A stretch of 64,000 bases of DNA from Rhizobium sp. 18055 (GTDB taxonomy: Bacteria; Pseudomonadota; Alphaproteobacteria; Rhizobiales; Rhizobiaceae): positions 124,001 to 188,000 of the forward strand of contig NZ_CACSKD010000005.1 of NCBI RefSeq assembly GCF_902706285.1, given 5' to 3'. The notes beneath the pieces are model-generated. The model ran no database searches and was not told the origin of the DNA. It saw nothing but the letters and a program-made list of their open reading frames with translations. The translations under genes were made by a program, and so were the position numbers. Positions 49,542 to 58,751 of this stretch are shown here, piece by piece. Every line of letters starts with the position of its first letter. Position 1 is the first letter of the stretch.

Positions 49542-50351
49542 TCAGAGGCTGAAATTATCACCCAGGTATAGTCTGCGGACTTCCGGATTATTAACAATGT
49601 CGTTTGCCCGGCCATGCGTCAACACTTCGCCCGCATGAATAATATAGGCGCGGTCAATCAGTCCAAGCGTCTCGCGTACATTGTGATCGGTAATCAAGAC
49701 ACCGATGCCGCGTGCCGTCAGATGATGCACGAGGTTCTGGATGTCGGAAACGGAAATCGGATCGACGCCGGCGAACGGTTCGTCGAGCAACATGAAGGTC
49801 GGATCGGTGGCCAGCGCGCGGGCGATTTCCAGGCGGCGGCGTTCACCGCCCGACAACGATACGGCAGCACTCTTGCGCAGCTTGCGAATGTGGAACTCGT
49901 CGAGCAACTCATCGAGCTTCTTTTCGCGCTCGGCCCTGTCCTTGACATGCACTTCGAGAACCGCACGGATATTTTCCTCGACCGTCAGGCCGCGAAAGAT
50001 CGAGGCTTCCTGCGGCAGGTATCCGACGCCGAGGCGCGAGCGGCGATACATCGGCATCGAGGTCACGTCGTTGCCGTCGATCTCGATGGTGCCCTCGTCC
50101 ACGGGCACCAGACCGGTGATCATGTAGAAACAGGTGGTCTTGCCGGCACCATTCGGGCCGAGCAGGCCGACAGCCTCGCCACGGCGCACGACCAGCGAAA
50201 CGCCGTTTACAACGCGCCGGGTGCTATAGGTTTTCGTCAGACCACGTGCAATCAGGGTTCCCTGATAACGGCTCTTGTCAACGGCTCCAGCGTCAGCTGT
50301 GGCCTGTTGCCCGGTCTTGCCGAACATATTCGATAGCGAGAATAATTTCAC
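49542..50351 (-). CDS. lptB: LPS export ABC transporter ATP-binding protein
   Basis: A 269-residue ABC ATPase of the LptB type. Walker A is GPNGAGKTT, signature [14 protein letters not shown] and Walker [15 protein letters not shown]. With LptFG it drives LPS transport to the outer membrane. GTG at 50351, right after the lptA stop, is taken as start (N-terminus [13 protein letters not shown]); ATG at 50327 would remove eight residues. rpoN follows 159 bp later. Confidence 0.93.
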   Translation of the reverse strand: MKLFSLSNMFGKTGQQATADAGAVDKSRYQGTLIARGLTKTYSTRRVVNGVSLVVRRGEAVGLLGPNGAGKTTCFYMITGLVPVDEGTIEIDGNDVTSMPMYRRSRLGVGYLPQEASIFRGLTVEENIRAVLEVHVKDRAEREKKLDELLDEFHIRKLRKSAAVSLSGGERRRLEIARALATDPTFMLLDEPFAGVDPISVSDIQNLVHHLTARGIGVLITDHNVRETLGLIDRAYIIHAGEVLTHGRANDIVNNPEVRRLYLGDNFSL

Positions 50352-50364
50352 GTGCTGGCCGGGG

Positions 50365-51012
50365 TCAGTTCTTTTTCTGTGATTGCGGATCGAGCTGTAT
50401 CTGGACGCGCCCCCCACAGCTGTCCAACTGCGCCTGGCCAGTTGCCATGTGCACCGTCAGCTGGCAGCCGGTAAAGACGTTGCCGCCATCCGTCAGAACA
50501 ACCTTGTCGCCCTTCAGGATGAAGAGCTGCTTGGCCATGTCGAACGAGCCGTTGTCAGCCGTCGCAGTCTGGGTGCCCGACGTCAGGAACACCTTGTTCG
50601 AGACCAGGATGTGGTCAATGTCGGCATTGCCGGATGAAACAGAAGATGCCGGGGCTGCCGTATCCGACGCCTTGGTAGCCGGGGCCTTGCCTGCAGGCGT
50701 CTTGGCATCGGGGGCGGCATCAGCTGCGGCGTCCTTGGCCTTGTAGAAGACGGTCATGTGGCCAGCCTGCAGCGTGGTCGTTCCCTGAACCACCTTCACG
50801 TTGCCGGTGAAATCGGCGGTGTGCTCCTGATCGTGGATCTCAAGCTTGTCGCTTTCGATCTGGATCGGCTGATCCTTGTTGAGCTGCAGACCGCTCATCT
50901 GGCTGGTCGTCGCCTGCGCCATTGCAGCTCCGGCCAACAGCAGGAGTGCAAGCGCACCGTTCGTGAATACTGCACCCGCCTTGCGGGTAGAAATGCGACA
51001 ATCGTTTGCCAT
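50365..51012 (-). CDS. lptA: LPS export periplasmic protein LptA
   Basis: A 215-residue OstA-like protein with a signal peptide (residues 1-32, ending AMA) and the family strand pattern ([41 protein letters not shown]). It bridges the periplasm as a beta-jellyroll for LPS. Residues about 92-128 form a Pro/Ala-rich, probably flexible insertion between strands. lptC lies 11 bp upstream and lptB 13 bp downstream. Confidence 0.9.
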   Translation of the reverse strand: MANDCRISTRKAGAVFTNGALALLLLAGAAMAQATTSQMSGLQLNKDQPIQIESDKLEIHDQEHTADFTGNVKVVQGTTTLQAGHMTVFYKAKDAAADAAPDAKTPAGKAPATKASDTAAPASSVSSGNADIDHILVSNKVFLTSGTQTATADNGSFDMAKQLFILKGDKVVLTDGGNVFTGCQLTVHMATGQAQLDSCGGRVQIQLDPQSQKKN

Positions 51013-51023
51013 GATGACCCGGG

Positions 51024-51689
51024 TTAAGTGCCCTGTTTGCGAATAGCGGTGGGATTGACGTTCATTCGAACGTTCCCCTCGAATGTGATCGTTCGTCCCT
51101 TATCTGTCATCTTGAGCGAGCGCGCAACAACCGATGCGCCATCTTTTTTGATGTCGACGGGATCGCTCGTCGTCAGCTTCCCGCCCTTGACGTCAACTTG
51201 CCCACTTTGGAACTTGGCGACCAAGCCATCGCTCATGTTGATGGTGAAGGGTGCCGTGATGTTCAGATTATCGCTGGCCCGGTCGTAATCGGCAGTCGTC
51301 GCCTCGACACGGGCAACGGTATCGTCCTTGACCGGAACCGTTGCCTTGACGGTCTCGAGCGTGATCAGATTGGGGTTCTTGATGTCCTGGAGCGCGCGCT
51401 CGGCGATCATCGAATAGTTGATGCCGGCGGCGTTGCGGCCCGAAATCGCCGGCTTCAGCATGACAACCTTGCCGTTTTCGATCTTGGCGCCTTCGATCTT
51501 GATGTTTTCAGGCAGGTAGGTGCGGATAACCGAAACGCCGATGAAGGCCAACGACACCAGAAGAGCGGACACGGGCAGCAGAACCTTCAGGCGGCGAACC
51601 CGCACCGAGTGAAACCGCGCGGCGCCATAGGCGCTCTTTGCGGGTTTCGCATAGGCAGCCTGTCCGCCATTATCCAACGTATTGAGCAT
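51024..51689 (-). CDS. lptC: LPS export protein LptC
   Basis: A 221-residue protein anchored by one N-terminal helix (about 39-58, LPVSALLVSLAFIGVSVI) with a periplasmic OstA-like domain. It hands LPS from LptBFG to LptA. The start at 51689 is placed by an upstream GGACCG and by family length. It heads the lptC-lptA-lptB run, divergent from sppA. Confidence 0.88.
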   Translation of the reverse strand: MLNTLDNGGQAAYAKPAKSAYGAARFHSVRVRRLKVLLPVSALLVSLAFIGVSVIRTYLPENIKIEGAKIENGKVVMLKPAISGRNAAGINYSMIAERALQDIKNPNLITLETVKATVPVKDDTVARVEATTADYDRASDNLNITAPFTINMSDGLVAKFQSGQVDVKGGKLTTSDPVDIKKDGASVVARSLKMTDKGRTITFEGNVRMNVNPTAIRKQGT

Positions 51690-51900
51690 AAATTCGGTCC
51701 GTATCGATAATTGGACAGCGTATATAGGGAGCGCTTTCGCCAATCACAGTTCGTTTCGCATTATTACACTGACTTGCCAATATGGATTTTTTTCTGCAAC
51801 AAGCAAGAAAAGCGTAGAACCCATCGACATAGCATTTCGCGCACATCTACTGCACTCTACGCAGGAAGAGTTGCGTCAGACTTGCCGACCGGAGGAATAA

Positions 51901-52851
51901 ATGGACAGCTCCATGATCGCAGATCGCCGCAGACTGCGTCGCAAGCTTGGCTTCTGGCGCGTGGCCGCCGTGGTGCTGCTCGTCGGCCTGGCACTCGCGG
52001 CCTACTTTTATCTGTTCGGCGATGCGGCCAACCGGCGCCCGCATGTTGCCCATGTGACGATCTCGGGCCTGATCACCGATGACACCGAACTTCTCGATCG
52101 TCTCGCCGAGATCAAGGACAACGAAGCGGTCAAGGCGCTTGTCGTTTCCATCTCCTCGCCTGGCGGCACCACCTATGGCGGCGAACGGATCTTCAAGGCG
52201 ATCCGGGCGATTTCTGCCAAGAAGCCTGTGGTCTCCGACGTCCGCACGCTTGCAGCTTCGGCCGGCTACATGATCGCAACGGCCGGCGACACCATCATTG
52301 CCGGCGACAGCTCGATCACCGGCTCGATCGGCGTCATCTTCCAGTATCCGCAGGTCAAGCCGCTGCTCGACAAGATCGGCGTGTCGATGGAGGAGATCAA
52401 GTCTTCGCCGCTGAAGGCAGAGCCTTCGCCGTTCCATCCGGCAAGCGAGGAAGCCAAGGCGATGATCAACAACATGATCGTCGACAGCTACGCCTGGTTC
52501 GTCGACCTTGTGGCCGATCGCCGCAAGCTGCCGCGCGAAGACGTGCTGAAACTGGCCGACGGTACCATTTTCACCGGCCGCCAGGCATTGAAGGTGAAGC
52601 TCATCGACCAACTCGGCGGCGATGACGAAATTCGCGCTTATCTGGCGACGAAGAACGTCAGCAAGGACCTGCCCGAGATCGACTGGAACAAGAAGAGCAG
52701 CACGCCATTCCTGCTTGCAGGCGCTGCCTCGCAGATCCTCACGGTTCTTGGCTATGGCGATCTCGCCAGAAGCCAGGACCTTGCAGGAATTCTGCCGCAA
52801 AAGTTGCTTCTTGACGGGCTCGTTTCAGTTTGGCAGGTTGGCCGGGATTGA
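51901..52851 (+). CDS. sppA: Signal peptide peptidase SppA, short form
   Basis: A 316-residue membrane serine protease (36K type) that degrades cleaved signal peptides. An N-terminal helix (residues 19-40) is followed by the ClpP-like domain. The nucleophile serine lies in LAASAGYMIA and the catalytic lysine in SSPLKAEPSPF. GGAGGAATAA precedes the start. It is divergent from lptC and followed by ihfB. Confidence 0.92.
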   Translation: MDSSMIADRRRLRRKLGFWRVAAVVLLVGLALAAYFYLFGDAANRRPHVAHVTISGLITDDTELLDRLAEIKDNEAVKALVVSISSPGGTTYGGERIFKAIRAISAKKPVVSDVRTLAASAGYMIATAGDTIIAGDSSITGSIGVIFQYPQVKPLLDKIGVSMEEIKSSPLKAEPSPFHPASEEAKAMINNMIVDSYAWFVDLVADRRKLPREDVLKLADGTIFTGRQALKVKLIDQLGGDDEIRAYLATKNVSKDLPEIDWNKKSSTPFLLAGAASQILTVLGYGDLARSQDLAGILPQKLLLDGLVSVWQVGRD

Positions 52852-52880
52852 TAAGAAATCAATAATTTAAGGGGGCGACT

Positions 52881-53180
52881 GTGATCAAGTCTGAACTGGT
52901 GCAGATAGTTGCGGCACGCAACCCGCATCTTTACCATCGCGATGTGGAAAATATCGTGAACGCGGTTCTCGACGAGATCACCGATGCGCTGGCGGCGGGC
53001 AACCGTGTCGAGTTGCGCGGGTTCGGCGCCTTTTCCGTGAAAAACCGCCCGTCGCGCTCCGGCCGCAACCCGCGGACCGGCGATACGGTGTTTGTCGAGG
53101 AGAAGTGGGTTCCGTTCTTCAAGACCGGCAAGGAACTGCGCGAGCGCCTCAACCCGGGACAGGCCGATCAGGAAGATTGA
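52881..53180 (+). CDS. ihfB: Integration host factor beta subunit
   Basis: A 99-residue DNA-bending protein of the HU/IHF family. The arm motif is [25 protein letters not shown], where the proline intercalates at the bend; the N-terminus [21 protein letters not shown] is typical of IhfB. It starts with GTG at 52881, after AAGGGGGCGACT. IHF assists sigma-54 promoters, relevant to rpoN 3.5 kb away. Confidence 0.94.
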   Translation: MIKSELVQIVAARNPHLYHRDVENIVNAVLDEITDALAAGNRVELRGFGAFSVKNRPSRSGRNPRTGDTVFVEEKWVPFFKTGKELRERLNPGQADQED

Positions 53181-53298
53181 TCGGCCCAGCCCGGCTGCGG
53201 CGAAACCGCACTTGATCTTCACGACGGCTTTTCTATCCTGTGGCTGAAAGAAAGCGCCGCGTCACAGACAGCGCGCGCAGGCATATGGAGGCCGGACC

Positions 53299-53631
53299 AT
53301 GGCGAAGAAGATTATCAACCTGCTGATTTTGCTGCCGCTTGGCATCATCCTGATCATTTTTTGCGTCGCCAACCGCCAGAGCGTAACGCTGGCCTTCAAT
53401 CCGTTCCGGCCCGAAGACCAGGTGCTGTCGCTATCGGCGCCGTTCTTCGTGTTCATTTTCATCGCGCTGATCGTCGGCATGGTCGCCGGTTCGGCCGTGA
53501 CCTGGGTGAACCAGGGCAAGCACCGCAAACGCGCCCGCAGCGAAGCGAAGGAAGCCGTTCGCTGGCAGAGCGAGGCCGACCGAAACAAGGCGCGCGCCGA
53601 TGAGATCGTCGGGCAGCTGCCGTCACGCTGA
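53299..53631 (+). CDS. LapA-domain (DUF1049) membrane protein
   Basis: A 110-residue inner-membrane protein with two helices (about 5-25 and 48-70) and a charged C-terminal tail, matching the LapA/DUF1049 family associated with LPS assembly control. GGAGGCCGGACC stands before the ATG. Its stop shares a base with the following GNAT start (TGATG). Confidence 0.82.
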   Translation: MAKKIINLLILLPLGIILIIFCVANRQSVTLAFNPFRPEDQVLSLSAPFFVFIFIALIVGMVAGSAVTWVNQGKHRKRARSEAKEAVRWQSEADRNKARADEIVGQLPSR

Positions 53632-54077
53632 TGCAGCCCTTCATCGAGATCGTCGCGGGCGAGCCCGATCCTGGTGACAAAGATCAGTTGCTGAATATCC
53701 TGCGCGGCTACAACGCGCAGTGGACGGCCCATATTGCCGACAGACCGCATCTCGCCATTTTGGCGCGCTCGAAAGAGGGCGGCGATGTTATCGGCGGTCT
53801 TTTTGCCAGTGACGAATACAACTGGCTGTTCATCAAGTATCTGGTCATGCAGGAAGAGTTTCGGGGCATGGGGCTCGGCTCGCGCCTGATGCGTGACGCA
53901 GAAACCATAGCGCGGGAACGCGGCTATTTCGGGCTGTTTCTCGATACGTTCGAGTTCCAGGCAAAGCCGTTCTACGAGAAGCTCGGCTATGAGGTCTTCG
54001 GCAGCCTCGAAGGCAATCACGAGACGCCGGCAAGGTTCTTCCTGAAGAAGCGGCTGGCGGCAACGCAGCCGGATTGA
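53631..54077 (+). CDS. GNAT-family acetyltransferase
   Basis: A 148-residue GNAT enzyme. The acetyl-CoA pyrophosphate loop is EEFRGMGLGSRLMRDAE and the C-terminal part is FYEKLGYEVFG. It starts at the last base of the LapA-like stop, so is coupled with it. The substrate is unknown. Confidence 0.8.
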   Translation: MQPFIEIVAGEPDPGDKDQLLNILRGYNAQWTAHIADRPHLAILARSKEGGDVIGGLFASDEYNWLFIKYLVMQEEFRGMGLGSRLMRDAETIARERGYFGLFLDTFEFQAKPFYEKLGYEVFGSLEGNHETPARFFLKKRLAATQPD

Positions 54078-54252
54078 TGATGCTGCGCGTGCTGTTTGCA
54101 TGCCGCTGCGCCTGTTATTGCAGCGATTTCGGCTTGCCAAGCACTTGCACCGACCCATCTGCCTTCATAGGTATACCAGATGAAATCCGTTGCGCCCTTG
54201 CTCGACAAAGCAGTTTCACTGCCTCAGCGCTTCGCCTCATGAGGATGAAACC

Positions 54253-55158
54253 ATGAATACAGAACAAATCCTGCAATCGGTCGTCGCCGTGCGCACCTCC
54301 ATACCCGACGACGCGTTCACGGCCGACACGCTTGGCACGCGGCGCGAGGGCAGCGGTGTTGTCATCAAGGATAGTGGCCTGGTGCTGACCATCGGCTACC
54401 TGATTACCGAGGCCGAAGAGGTCTGGTTGACCACCCATGACGGGCGGGTGGTTGCCGCGCATGCGCTGGGCTACGATCAGGAGACCGGGTTCGGCCTGCT
54501 GCAGGCGCTCGGCTCACTCGGTCTTCCGGCGCTCGATTTCGGCGATGCTGCGAAGGCCGATCTTGGCCAATCCGTCGTGCTTGCAGACGGGATCGGCGAA
54601 GCTGTCGATGCGAAGATCGTCGCCAAGCAGGAGTTTGCGGGCTACTGGGAGTATCTGCTCGACGAGGCGATCTTCACGACGCCTGCGCACCCTTCATGGG
54701 GCGGGGCAGCCTTGGTCGATCGTGACGGCAAGCTGCTGGGCATCGGCTCGCTGCGTCTGCAGATGAGCCACGGCGGCGAGGTTGCCGATATCAACATGAT
54801 CGTGCCGATCAATCTTCTGACGCCGATCCTCGAGGATCTGACGACACGCGGGCAGGTCAACAAGCCGCCACGGCCCTGGCTCGGCGCTTTCTCCGCCGAG
54901 AACAACGGCGAGGTGATCGTGATGAGCGTTGCGGAAGGAAGCCCGGCCGATGAGGCGGGCCTGCGTCGGGGCGACGTGATTTCGGAAATCCGCGACGGCG
55001 AGGTCGACGGGCTTGCGGATTTCTACCGGAAGATCTGGAGCAGCGGCCCGGCAGGCGCTGAGATCCCGATGCGGATCCTGCGCGATGGCCGCGAGGCGTG
55101 GCTAAGGGTGCGGTCTGCCGATCGGAACAGCTTCCTCAGAAAGCCGCAGCTGCAGTAA
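54253..55158 (+). CDS. Degenerate HtrA-like serine protease with PDZ domain
   Basis: A 301-residue protein aligning with HtrA/DegP along trypsin-like (1-205) and PDZ (215-295) domains. Typical landmarks remain: GSGVVIKDSGLVLT for GSGVII...ILT, YDQETGF for YDxxTDLA, and PAHPSWGGAALVD for NPGNSGGALVD. All three catalytic positions are changed: His to Tyr49, Asp to Gly79 and Ser to Gly150. No signal peptide is seen, so it is probably cytoplasmic. It cannot be an ordinary protease; a scaffold or binding role is inferred. GAGGATGAAACC precedes ATG. Confidence 0.82.
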   Translation: MNTEQILQSVVAVRTSIPDDAFTADTLGTRREGSGVVIKDSGLVLTIGYLITEAEEVWLTTHDGRVVAAHALGYDQETGFGLLQALGSLGLPALDFGDAAKADLGQSVVLADGIGEAVDAKIVAKQEFAGYWEYLLDEAIFTTPAHPSWGGAALVDRDGKLLGIGSLRLQMSHGGEVADINMIVPINLLTPILEDLTTRGQVNKPPRPWLGAFSAENNGEVIVMSVAEGSPADEAGLRRGDVISEIRDGEVDGLADFYRKIWSSGPAGAEIPMRILRDGREAWLRVRSADRNSFLRKPQLQ

Positions 55159-55180
55159 GGGACGGCTGGAATCCTTCATC

Positions 55181-55618
55181 TCAGCTTGCGGGGAAGAACG
55201 TCATTTCCTCGTAGTCGCCTTCGCCGGACGCGCCTGCGCCAGTGACGACAAATCCGTGGGCGCGATAGAAGGCCTTGGCACGCTCGTTGCGGTCGAGGCA
55301 TTTCAGGCGATATTTCCGGTCCGGCCAATCCGGCAGCGCCCTGAGCAGCCCCGTGCCGATTCCCCTGCCCTGATACTGTTTTCTGAGATAGAGCATGTGG
55401 ACGAAATCATCGGGCGACCACAGTGTCATGAAGCCGGCAATCTCGCCGTCATCGGTCTCTGCTAGCCAGACCATTTCGCCCTGGGTATGGGCGAAGAAAT
55501 CCTCGTGGCGGAAGGTGAGCGGGTTGACCCAGGTGAACGTGTCGCGACGCACCGCGAGATAGATATCCGCGAGTTCTTCCAGGTCTGCCTTGACAGGTGA
55601 TCGGATGATCCAGTTCAT
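55181..55618 (-). CDS. GNAT-family acetyltransferase
   Basis: A 145-residue GNAT enzyme with the acetyl-CoA loop KQYQGRGIGTGLLRAL and the C-terminal RAKAFYRAHGFVVTG. The start at 55618 fits the fold; a longer reading adds twelve residues without homology. It is convergent with the HtrA-like gene. Substrate unknown. Confidence 0.8.
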   Translation of the reverse strand: MNWIIRSPVKADLEELADIYLAVRRDTFTWVNPLTFRHEDFFAHTQGEMVWLAETDDGEIAGFMTLWSPDDFVHMLYLRKQYQGRGIGTGLLRALPDWPDRKYRLKCLDRNERAKAFYRAHGFVVTGAGASGEGDYEEMTFFPAS

Positions 55619-55668
55619 GGCTAAGGATTTAGCGGAGACGGCAGAGGCTGCCAATTGTCTGTCGCACC

Positions 55669-56121
55669 CTATTCGGCAGCTTTTGCACTCACCGCTGCAT
55701 TGAAATCGGAGAAGAACCGATGGGCGAGCTTCTGCGAGGATGAATCGATCAGTCGCGACCCGAGCTGGGCGATCTTGCCACCGACTTCGGCGGCAGCCAC
55801 ATAGTGCAGAATGGTTTCGCCGCCATCATCCTGAAGCATCACATCCGCGGCCCCCTTGGCAAAGCCAGCAACACTGCCCTTTCCCTCGGCAGACAGCCTG
55901 TAGCTGACCGGCGCATGGATGTTGGAAACGCGGATTTCGCCGGTGAAGGTCAGCGATATCAATCCGATCTTGACCTTGATGGTGGCGACCAGCTCATTCG
56001 GTGCCGTGAATTCCAGCGTCTGGCAGCCGGGGATGCAGGCCTTCAGAATTTCCGGATCGTTCAGGCCCGCCCACACGACATCGCGCGGTGCGGTGATGCG
56101 CTGCTCGCCGGTAAAGTCCAT
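55669..56121 (-). CDS. CoxG-like SRPBCC-domain protein
   Basis: A 150-residue protein of the carbon monoxide dehydrogenase subunit G (CoxG) family, an SRPBCC/START-like fold. MDFTGEQRITAPRDVVWAGL at the N-terminus is typical. CoxG helps anchor CO dehydrogenase in Oligotropha, but no coxSML genes are here and many rhizobial homologues have other roles. The start at 56121 has GGAGGAATTCGG. The antisense frame upstream is not coding. Confidence 0.82.
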   Translation of the reverse strand: MDFTGEQRITAPRDVVWAGLNDPEILKACIPGCQTLEFTAPNELVATIKVKIGLISLTFTGEIRVSNIHAPVSYRLSAEGKGSVAGFAKGAADVMLQDDGGETILHYVAAAEVGGKIAQLGSRLIDSSSQKLAHRFFSDFNAAVSAKAAE

Positions 56122-56238
56122 CCGAATTCCTCCCATTTTCGCCCTGCCACACCTATCACCGCGGGAAAGCGCTTTGCCAAGGTGAAACGGGATGCTATTT
56201 GCACGGGCTCTATCGAATTCAGCACGCGGAACACCACG

Positions 56239-57339
56239 TTGAGACAAAAAGAACGCCGGCCGGGCCAGAAATCCGGCGGCCCCTCCGACGGGCGCCGCAG
56301 CGACGGCCGCAGCAGCAGCCGGCCGCTCAAGCCTGTGAACACGCCAGCACCGCAGCAGGACGCAGCGCGTGAACCTGCCGGCGTGTCCGCAGCGGCCGAG
56401 CGGCCGCTGATCGAGCGGACCGGCGAACGGCCGCCCGAGCGCGTTCCTGTCATTCTCGAATCCCTCGGCGCCGGCGATTTTCACCTGATCGACAGCGGCA
56501 ACGGCGAGAAGCTGGAGCAGTACGGCCCCTACCGGATCATCCGTCCCGAGGGACAGGCGCTGTGGAAGCCATCGCTGCCGAAACACGTCTGGGAGAAGGT
56601 CGATGCGGCCTTCACAGGCGATACCGACGAAGAGGGCACCGGGCGCTGGCGTTTTCCGAAGGAAGCGCTCGGCGAGACCTGGCCGCTCAATCTGCTTGGC
56701 GTCGATTTCCATGGACGGTTCACGTCCTTCCGCCATGTCGGCGTGTTTCCCGAGCAGATCGTTCACTGGACGTGGATGAAGCAGCAGGTTGAAGCCGCCG
56801 GTCGTCCGCTGAAGGTGCTGAACCTGTTCGGCTATACCGGCGTTGCCTCGCTGGTCGCGGCCGCTGCCGGCGCAGAGGTCACCCATGTCGATGCGTCCAA
56901 GAAGGCGATCGGCTGGGCGCGCGAGAACCAGGCGCTGAGCGGGCTCGACAAGGCGCCGATCCGCTGGATCTGCGAAGACGCGATGAAGTTCATCCTGCGC
57001 GAGGAACGCCGCGGCAACACCTACGACATCATCCTCACCGACCCGCCGAAATTCGGCCGCGGGCCGAATGGCGAGGTCTGGCACCTGTTCGAGCACCTGC
57101 CGCTGATGCTCGATATCTGCCGCGAGATCCTGTCGCCGAAGGCTGTGGGCCTGGTGCTGACGGCTTATTCGATCCGTGCCAGCTTCTATTCGATCCACGA
57201 ACTGATGCGCGAGACGATGCGCGGCGCCGGTGGCGTGGTCGAGTCGGGCGAACTGGTCATCCGCGAAGCCGGGCTCGACGGCAACACGCCGGCGCGGGCG
57301 CTTTCCACCTCCCTCTTCTCCCGCTGGGTGCCGAAATGA
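56239..57339 (+). CDS. Class I SAM-dependent RNA methyltransferase (RlmI-like)
   Basis: A 366-residue methyltransferase. The SAM site is VLNLFGYTGVASLVAAAAGA, and the catalytic motif is TDPPKFGRGPNG. No ATG is well placed; TTG at 56239 with a short basic start (RQKERRPGQKSGG) is the best candidate. It resembles COG1092 enzymes such as RlmI, which methylate 23S rRNA cytidine. The next methyltransferase overlaps it by 4 bp. Confidence 0.82.
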   Translation: MRQKERRPGQKSGGPSDGRRSDGRSSSRPLKPVNTPAPQQDAAREPAGVSAAAERPLIERTGERPPERVPVILESLGAGDFHLIDSGNGEKLEQYGPYRIIRPEGQALWKPSLPKHVWEKVDAAFTGDTDEEGTGRWRFPKEALGETWPLNLLGVDFHGRFTSFRHVGVFPEQIVHWTWMKQQVEAAGRPLKVLNLFGYTGVASLVAAAAGAEVTHVDASKKAIGWARENQALSGLDKAPIRWICEDAMKFILREERRGNTYDIILTDPPKFGRGPNGEVWHLFEHLPLMLDICREILSPKAVGLVLTAYSIRASFYSIHELMRETMRGAGGVVESGELVIREAGLDGNTPARALSTSLFSRWVPK

Positions 57340-58196
57340 GCTACGAACACCGCGACAACGGCCCCCGCAAGGTGGGCCAGGTGAAGGAAGTCACTTCGCT
57401 CGCCAACCCGATCATCAAGGACATCAAGGCGCTCAGCGACAAGAAGACCCGCGAGCAGAGCGGCACCTTCATGGCCGAGGGCCTGAAGCTGGTGATCGAC
57501 GCGATCGAGCTTGGCTGGACGATCCGCACGCTTGTCTATGCCAAGGCTGCCAAGGCCAAGCCGCTGGTCGAGCAGATGGCGGCAAAGACCGTCGCTTCAG
57601 GCGGGCTGGTGCTCGAGGTCAGCGAGAAGGTGCTCTCCTCGGTCACAAGGCGCGACAATCCACAGATGGTGGTCGGCATTTTCGAAAGCCGCTGGAAGCC
57701 GCTACGCGACATTCGTCCCGGCCAAGGCGAGACCTGGATCGCGCTCGACCGGGTGCGCGACCCCGGCAATCTCGGCACCATCATCCGCACGGCAGACGCT
57801 GCCGGCGCCTCCGGCGTCATTCTCGTCGGCGAGACCACCGATCCGTTTTCGTTGGAAACGGTGCGCGCCACCATGGGCTCGGTGTTTGCCATGCCGGTTA
57901 CGCGCGCCACGCCCGAGGAATTCATCGCCTGGAAGAAGCAGGCTGGCGTGTCCGTCGTGGCCACGCATCTGGCCGGCTCCGTCGATTACAGGACGATCGA
58001 CTACAAGAAGAAGCCGGTGGTGATCCTGATGGGCAACGAGCAATCCGGCCTGCCCGAGCAACTGGCGCGCGAGGCCGACGCCTTGGCCCGCATTCCGCAG
58101 CAGGGGCTGGCCGACTCGCTCAATCTCGCGGTTGCCAGCGCCGTGATGCTGTTTGAGGCGCGGCGCCATCTTCTCTCACTCTCCGAGGCCAAATGA
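57336..58196 (+). CDS. TrmH/SpoU-family RNA 2'-O-methyltransferase
   Basis: A 286-residue SPOUT-fold enzyme. Motif 1 is [18 protein letters not shown], motif 2 [11 protein letters not shown] and motif 3 [14 protein letters not shown]. The N-terminal substrate-binding domain is complete. It should methylate ribose 2'-OH in rRNA or tRNA. Its ATG overlaps the upstream stop and its stop overlaps the lspA start, so three genes are coupled. Confidence 0.9.
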   Translation: MSYEHRDNGPRKVGQVKEVTSLANPIIKDIKALSDKKTREQSGTFMAEGLKLVIDAIELGWTIRTLVYAKAAKAKPLVEQMAAKTVASGGLVLEVSEKVLSSVTRRDNPQMVVGIFESRWKPLRDIRPGQGETWIALDRVRDPGNLGTIIRTADAAGASGVILVGETTDPFSLETVRATMGSVFAMPVTRATPEEFIAWKKQAGVSVVATHLAGSVDYRTIDYKKKPVVILMGNEQSGLPEQLAREADALARIPQQGLADSLNLAVASAVMLFEARRHLLSLSEAK

Positions 58197-58696
58197 CCGA
58201 TCAGACGCAAGACCGCCCGACGCTGTTTTCGCGCCCGCTGCCGATCCTGATCTTCGTCATCGTCGCCGTCGTGCTCGACCAGATCATCAAGATCGTCGTC
58301 GATCACACGCTGCCGCTGCAGGAGGCCGTGCACGTCATCCCGATGCTGGCGCTCTACCGGACCTACAATCTCGGCGTCGCCTTTTCGATGCTGTCGGGCA
58401 TGGATGGCTGGTTCATCGTCGGCATGCGGCTGATCATCGTCGCCTTCGTCATCTGGCTCTGGCACCGCACCGACAAGCACCGCACATTCGCGCATCTCGG
58501 CTATGCGCTGATCATATCGGGCGCGCTCGGCAACCTGATCGACCGTTTCCTTTATGGACACGTGATCGACTACGTCCTGTTCTATACCGAGACATGGTCG
58601 TTTGCCGTCTTCAACCTTGCCGATAGTTTTATCACGATCGGCGCGGGATGCGTGATATTGGACGAGCTGATACAACCTAAAAAAGCTAATGTATAA
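58193..58696 (+). CDS. lspA: Lipoprotein signal peptidase
   Basis: A 167-residue four-helix aspartic protease that cleaves prolipoprotein signal peptides. The catalytic aspartates are in GNLIDRF and FNLADSF. ATGA overlap with the preceding methyltransferase indicates coupled translation. It will process lipoproteins such as the one encoded at 19211-19537. Confidence 0.95.
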   Translation: MTDQTQDRPTLFSRPLPILIFVIVAVVLDQIIKIVVDHTLPLQEAVHVIPMLALYRTYNLGVAFSMLSGMDGWFIVGMRLIIVAFVIWLWHRTDKHRTFAHLGYALIISGALGNLIDRFLYGHVIDYVLFYTETWSFAVFNLADSFITIGAGCVILDELIQPKKANV

Positions 58697-58751
58697 ATTT
58701 TTAGCGGTTTGCTGAAGGCATTCGGAACGGCCACCGTGCTAATTTGAACCT

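Noticed and set aside
56122..57198. Upstream extension of the CoxG-like frame
   Set aside because: It runs antisense through the RNA methyltransferase; the CoxG domain and a strong ribosome site begin at 56121.
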